Shown here piece after piece: positions 5,613 through 9,338 of a DNA stretch of 9,338 nucleotides. Location: assembly GCA_945885485.1 (NCBI GenBank), contig CAMCYT010000091.1, positions 1-9,338 of the forward strand. Direction: 5' to 3'. This DNA comes from Prosthecobacter debontii (lineage in GTDB: Bacteria > Verrucomicrobiota > Verrucomicrobiia > Verrucomicrobiales > Akkermansiaceae). The notes below the pieces were generated by a model. It did no database searches, was not told the DNA's origin, and worked only from the letters and a program-made list of their open reading frames with translations. The position numbers were made by a program, and so were the translations under genes. Every line of letters starts with the position of its first letter. Positions within the stretch are counted from its first letter, which is position 1.

Positions 5613-8600
5613 ATGGTGCAGCGAATATTATTTTCTACCTTGTTGGGGCTAGTGATCGGGTCAGCGGTGATCCATGCAGCTGAATTGGATTTACCCAAAG
5701 ATTCGCGCGTGGTGTTGCTGGGCAACGGGCTAGGTTCGCGGATGCTTAGCTATGGGCATTTTGAGACAGAGTTGCATCGGCGCTATCCCGAACATCATCT
5801 TCTGATCCGCAATCTTTGTGACGAAGGGGATACCCCGGCGTTCCGGCCAAATGCAGGACGCAAGAGCCCATGGGCTTTTCCCGGTGGAGAATTTTTTTGT
5901 CCATTGGTGGAGTCCAAAGATCTGTGGGGTGGCAATTCCGGTGATGGACATTTTCCTGAGCCGGATGCCTGGCTGAAACAATTGAAGCCGGATATCATCA
6001 TCGCGTTTTTTGGTTTTAACGAATCCTTCAACGGACCTGCAGGATTGGCGAATTTCAAAGCGGAGTTGGAAGCTTTTGTCCAACACACGCTGAAGCAAAA
6101 ATATAACGATAAGAATGCACCGAAACTTGCATTGGTTTCACCGACGGCATTTCAGGATTTGTCAGCACTCTATGGAACACCAAAGGGCACGACGCGGAAT
6201 GCGAATCTCGCCTTGTATGCCAAGGCAATGGAGGATGTGGCTGCGGTGCATCAGTTACCTTTTGTGAATTTGTTTACCCCAACCAGCGCATGGTTCGCGG
6301 CGAGCAAAAAGCCACTGACCCGTGATGGTGCGTTACTGACTGATGAAGGCTATGCGAAGCTGGCACCGGTTTTGATCGATCAACTTTTCGGCAGCCGCAA
6401 GCCAGTATCGAAGGCGAGTGTCGCGGATGTGAAAAAGGCGGTGGATGTCTTCGCTTGGATGTGGCTCAACTATTACAAAATTCCCAATGGCGTTCACGTT
6501 TATGGTCGTCGAAACAAACCCTACGGTCCGGAAAATTATCCGCCGGAACTCCTCAAACTGGAGCAGATGGTGAGCATTCGCGAACAAGCGATCTGGGCGT
6601 TGGTGGAGGGCAAGAAGTTCGATGTGGCAGCAGCGGATGCCAAGACCGAGGTGCTGCCGGTGATTGGCAAGGTGGATCCGAATATCAAATACCTTTCGGG
6701 CGAGGAATCTTTGAAAACTTTGGCGGTTCCCGAAGGCTACAAAATTGAGCTGTTTGCGGATGAAGCAAAGTTTCCAGATTTAGCAAACCCAGTGCAGTTA
6801 TCTTTTGATAACAAGGGCCGGCTGTGGGTGGCAACGATGCCATCTTACCCGCATTACAAACCGGGCGATCCGCTTCCCAATGACAAGTTGATCATTCTTG
6901 AAGACACCAATGGCGATGGCAAAGCCGACAAACAGAAAACTTTTGCGGATCACCTGCACTTGCCGATGGGTTTTGAATTTTCCCACGATGGAGTTTATGT
7001 CGGACAGGGGACTTCTCTGATCTTCTTGCAAGACACCAATGGCGACGACGTTGCGGATGTTAGAGACATCGTGATGAGCGGATTTGACGATCACGACACG
7101 CATCATGCGATCTCGGCGTTTTGCGCCGATCCATCAGGTGCCTTTTTCATGGGCGAAGGCACGTTTTTACGCAGTCACATCGAGACCGCTTATGGTCCAG
7201 TTCGTAGTTCCAACGGTGGCTTTTTCCGCTACAATCCCGAGCGGCGGCATTTGGAAAGAACCGTGCGCCTCTCCATTCCGAATCCTTGGGGAATTGCCTA
7301 TGATGAATGGGGTCAGGATTTCTTTTCCGATACCTCGGATCCACCAGTGCGCTGGATGTTACAAGGCTCGGTGCAAGTGCCGCTTGGAAGTTTCAATCCG
7401 AATCCGCCGAATCTGTTATCGGTCTTGGTGCGACCCACGGCGGGTTTGGAATTTGTCTCCAGTCGTCATTTTCCCGATGAAGTGCAAGGCGACCTGTTGA
7501 TTAATAACACCATTGGTTTTCAAGGCATGAAACAACACACGATGGTGGATGAGGGCACGGGATACGTGAGTAAGTTCCGTCAGGATTTGGTTAAAGGATC
7601 CGATACGAATTTCCGTCCTGTGGATATGGAGTTCGCTCCTGACGGTTCGTTGTATCTCGTCGATTGGCACAATGCCCGCATCGGTCACATGCAGCATAGC
7701 GCACGCGACCCGAATCGCGATCACACACATGGTCGTATTTTCCGCATCACTTACCCGGCGCGTCCGTTGGTGAAACCGTCGACAGTGGCGGGTAATTCAA
7801 TTCCTGAGTTGTTAGAAAATCTCAAAGTTTCAGAATACCGAACGCGTTATCGCACGCGCCGTGAGTTGCGGGGAAGAAAGGATGCCGATGTGTTGGCAGG
7901 AGTCAACAAGTGGGTGCAAGGGCTCGATAAGTCCGATAAAAACTATGAGCACAACCTCGTGGAGGCGATGTGGGTCACATGGGGAATTAACCAAGTGAGT
8001 GAGCCCATCGTACGCACTCTCTTACAAGCTAAAGATCCCAAGGCACGTGCCGCAGCTGTTAGAGCATTGCGCTACAACTCACATCAGATTTCGCAACACG
8101 CTGAACTGCTTAAAACCGCTGCTGCTGATGAACATGGTCGCGTGCGCTTGGAAGCGATTGTGGCCTCATCATGGTTGGAAAATTCTGCAGGTCGCAGTGT
8201 GATAGATGCGGCTTCTGCCTACAAGCCAACGACTGGCGAAGCGATGGACAAATGGATTGATCCTGTTTTCAAAACCGCATCCGCATTCCTGAATGGTCAG
8301 CAAATCAAAGGCGAAGCGGCGACGGTTTTTAAAACGCAACTCACCGGAGCTGCGAAAGAACAATTTCATCGTGGAGCTGAAGTGTATCTCCGGGATGGTC
8401 ATTGCGCGACCTGTCATCAAAAAGACGGCAATGGTCTACCTGAGGCGCAGTTCCCACCGCTGACCGGAAGCGAATGGGTGCAAGGCAGCGAGGATCGACT
8501 CATACGCCTTACCCTTCACGGCATTATCGGTCCGATCGAAGTCAAAGGCGTGAAATATCCTGGAACGGTTCCCATGACACCGTTCAAATTTCTAAACGAC

Positions 8601-8759
8601 TCAGAGGTCGCCGATGTTCTCACTTTCGTGCGCAACTCCTTCGGAAATAGAGCCGATCCGGTCAGCCCGCAAACCGTCCAGAAAATCCGCGCAGCGACCA
8701 AAGATCAGTCAACGTTTTACCAAGCCTCCGAGTTGCTTAAAATAGGTGCAGATAAATAG
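5613..8759 (+). CDS. PVC-type multi-domain c-type cytochrome (SGNH-like, beta-propeller, HEAT, CxxCH)
   Basis: A 1048-residue exported protein, full length for the family. Order: signal peptide (MVQRILFSTLLGLVIGSAVIHA, cut near 22-23); SGNH/GDSL-like domain (about 30-258); a helical linker (about 265-365, with WMWLNYYKIPNGVHVYGRRN); a membrane-bound-dehydrogenase-type beta-propeller (about 371-715, starting AVPEGYKIELFA and ending HGRIFRITYPARP) with two EF-hand-like Ca2+ loops (DTNGDGKAD at 431-439, DTNGDDVAD at 474-482); HEAT-like helices (about 720-900, for example DPKARAAAVRALRYN); and cytochrome c (about 910-1012) with heme motif CATCH at 931-935 and likely axial Met988 in PMTPF. It should act in the periplasm as a c-type heme protein. 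The propeller may bind a substrate or partner, but the reaction is unknown. The SGNH-like part lacks the usual catalytic residues. No Shine-Dalgarno is seen before the ATG. Confidence 0.93.
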   Translation: MVQRILFSTLLGLVIGSAVIHAAELDLPKDSRVVLLGNGLGSRMLSYGHFETELHRRYPEHHLLIRNLCDEGDTPAFRPNAGRKSPWAFPGGEFFCPLVESKDLWGGNSGDGHFPEPDAWLKQLKPDIIIAFFGFNESFNGPAGLANFKAELEAFVQHTLKQKYNDKNAPKLALVSPTAFQDLSALYGTPKGTTRNANLALYAKAMEDVAAVHQLPFVNLFTPTSAWFAASKKPLTRDGALLTDEGYAKLAPVLIDQLFGSRKPVSKASVADVKKAVDVFAWMWLNYYKIPNGVHVYGRRNKPYGPENYPPELLKLEQMVSIREQAIWALVEGKKFDVAAADAKTEVLPVIGKVDPNIKYLSGEESLKTLAVPEGYKIELFADEAKFPDLANPVQLSFDNKGRLWVATMPSYPHYKPGDPLPNDKLIILEDTNGDGKADKQKTFADHLHLPMGFEFSHDGVYVGQGTSLIFLQDTNGDDVADVRDIVMSGFDDHDTHHAISAFCADPSGAFFMGEGTFLRSHIETAYGPVRSSNGGFFRYNPERRHLERTVRLSIPNPWGIAYDEWGQDFFSDTSDPPVRWMLQGSVQVPLGSFNPNPPNLLSVLVRPTAGLEFVSSRHFPDEVQGDLLINNTIGFQGMKQHTMVDEGTGYVSKFRQDLVKGSDTNFRPVDMEFAPDGSLYLVDWHNARIGHMQHSARDPNRDHTHGRIFRITYPARPLVKPSTVAGNSIPELLENLKVSEYRTRYRTRRELRGRKDADVLAGVNKWVQGLDKSDKNYEHNLVEAMWVTWGINQVSEPIVRTLLQAKDPKARAAAVRALRYNSHQISQHAELLKTAAADEHGRVRLEAIVASSWLENSAGRSVIDAASAYKPTTGEAMDKWIDPVFKTASAFLNGQQIKGEAATVFKTQLTGAAKEQFHRGAEVYLRDGHCATCHQKDGNGLPEAQFPPLTGSEWVQGSEDRLIRLTLHGIIGPIEVKGVKYPGTVPMTPFKFLNDSEVADVLTFVRNSFGNRADPVSPQTVQKIRAATKDQSTFYQASELLKIGADK

Positions 8760-8782
8760 TTGGTAAAAATGAGAGTGATGCA

Positions 8783-9307
8783 ATGAGTGACGCGATAAGA
8801 AAGTGGCTGCCGATTACGAAGCGGAATCGCGTGGCTTTGGCGTTTGCGTTTGCGACGTTGGTGATTTTCGTGACGTGGAATTTTTTGCCGGATCCAGATC
8901 GAAGTGAGGACATTGTTGCGACGGAGTTATGGCCTGAATTATTTTCACCCTATAATTACACCGTTTTTTTTGAATCACCTGATATCGATGGTTTCCGATC
9001 TGTCGTAGCGTCAATTTCTGTTATTCTAAATGGGCTATTGATTCTAGCTATTGTTCCTTTCTGGAGGATTTTACACGCCTCGAATTATATCAGAATCCCC
9101 CTTGCGGTTTTGAATTTGATCGGCGGTTTGATGATTCTTTGGTATGTCGGCGAGTCAGTCATCAAGAGCTATGCTCCTTATGAGTTGCTGGTTCTGTTGC
9201 TGATCTTCCTGAGTATGCTCGCCTTGTCGGTAGCTCTGTTCATTTTTAAAAATGAGCTTGGGTTGCGGGATGATCTGGAGGTGAAGAAGATGATGGAGGG
9301 TGTATAG
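8783..9307 (+). CDS. four-helix membrane protein, function unknown
   Basis: A 174-residue protein with four clear hydrophobic helices (about 17-35, 74-94, 104-124 and 132-155). An extracytoplasmic-looking loop (36-73; FLPDPDRSEDIVATELWPELF) follows the first, and the C-terminal tail is charged (FKNELGLRDDLEVKKMMEG). By the positive-inside rule the Arg/Lys-rich N-terminus (RKWLPITKRNR) and the tail are cytoplasmic. It begins 23 nt after the cytochrome stop, so it is probably the last gene of that operon. The Shine-Dalgarno is weak at best (GAGAG about 10 nt upstream). I do not assign a family. No enzyme motif or heme ligand pattern is evident. It could anchor or assist the cytochrome, or simply be co-transcribed. 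Confidence 0.75.
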   Translation: MSDAIRKWLPITKRNRVALAFAFATLVIFVTWNFLPDPDRSEDIVATELWPELFSPYNYTVFFESPDIDGFRSVVASISVILNGLLILAIVPFWRILHASNYIRIPLAVLNLIGGLMILWYVGESVIKSYAPYELLVLLLIFLSMLALSVALFIFKNELGLRDDLEVKKMMEGV

Positions 9308-9311
9308 CAAG

Positions 9312-9335
9312 GAGGGGCTGCATTCTGCTGCCCTC
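9312..9335 (+). terminator. possible terminator hairpin after the last gene
   Basis: GAGGGGC (9312-9318) can pair with GCCCTC (9330-9335) as a 6-bp stem with one bulged G and an 11-nt loop. It starts 5 nt after the stop of the four-helix protein and is followed by TTA at the window edge. The downstream T-tract, if any, is outside the window. Confidence 0.35.
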
Positions 9336-9338
9336 TTA

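Noticed and set aside
5730..6098. 122-codon minus-strand ORF opposite the cytochrome gene
   Set aside because: It lies wholly within the SGNH-like coding region and has no recognisable motif; a shadow of the codon pattern.

Overview
The window suggests a bacterium of the PVC superphylum, most likely Verrucomicrobiota (inference). The main evidence is a 1048-residue multi-domain PVC-type heme-binding CxxCH protein, a two-domain secreted DUF1080 (3-keto-disaccharide hydrolase type) protein of the planctomycete/verrucomicrobial kind, and an SSS symporter followed by a two-helix mini-protein. All convincing genes lie on the + strand. No rRNA, tRNA, CRISPR array or intact transposase gene is visible.

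Layout. (1) 1-788: the C-terminal part of an AAA ATPase/DUF4143 protein, cut by the left edge. (2) 799-1001: a 203-bp non-coding repeat with perfect 18-bp inverted ends enclosing two facing REP-like GC-rich hairpins. It resembles a BIME or a MITE moved in trans. (3) 1072-2079: a secreted DUF1080 protein. (4) 2347-4371: a sodium/solute symporter and, 21 nt later, a 66-residue two-helix membrane protein. (5) 4460-9307: a probable four-gene operon with a DUF2306 membrane protein, a small unrecognised secreted protein, the giant PVC-type cytochrome and a four-helix membrane protein of unknown function.

How the genes may work together. Family knowledge suggests extracytoplasmic breakdown of (keto)sugars by the DUF1080 protein and Na+-coupled uptake of a product by the symporter, but the substrate cannot be read from sequence. 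In the last operon a periplasmic c-type heme protein is made with two integral membrane proteins, one (DUF2306) with several histidines in or near its membrane segments. A membrane-to-periplasm redox module is a reasonable hypothesis, not a demonstrated function.

The points most worth a second look are the nested repeat, the cytochrome's SGNH-like domain that seems to have lost its catalytic residues, the symporter/mini-protein pair, the undescribed partners in the cytochrome operon, and the general absence of Shine-Dalgarno sequences.
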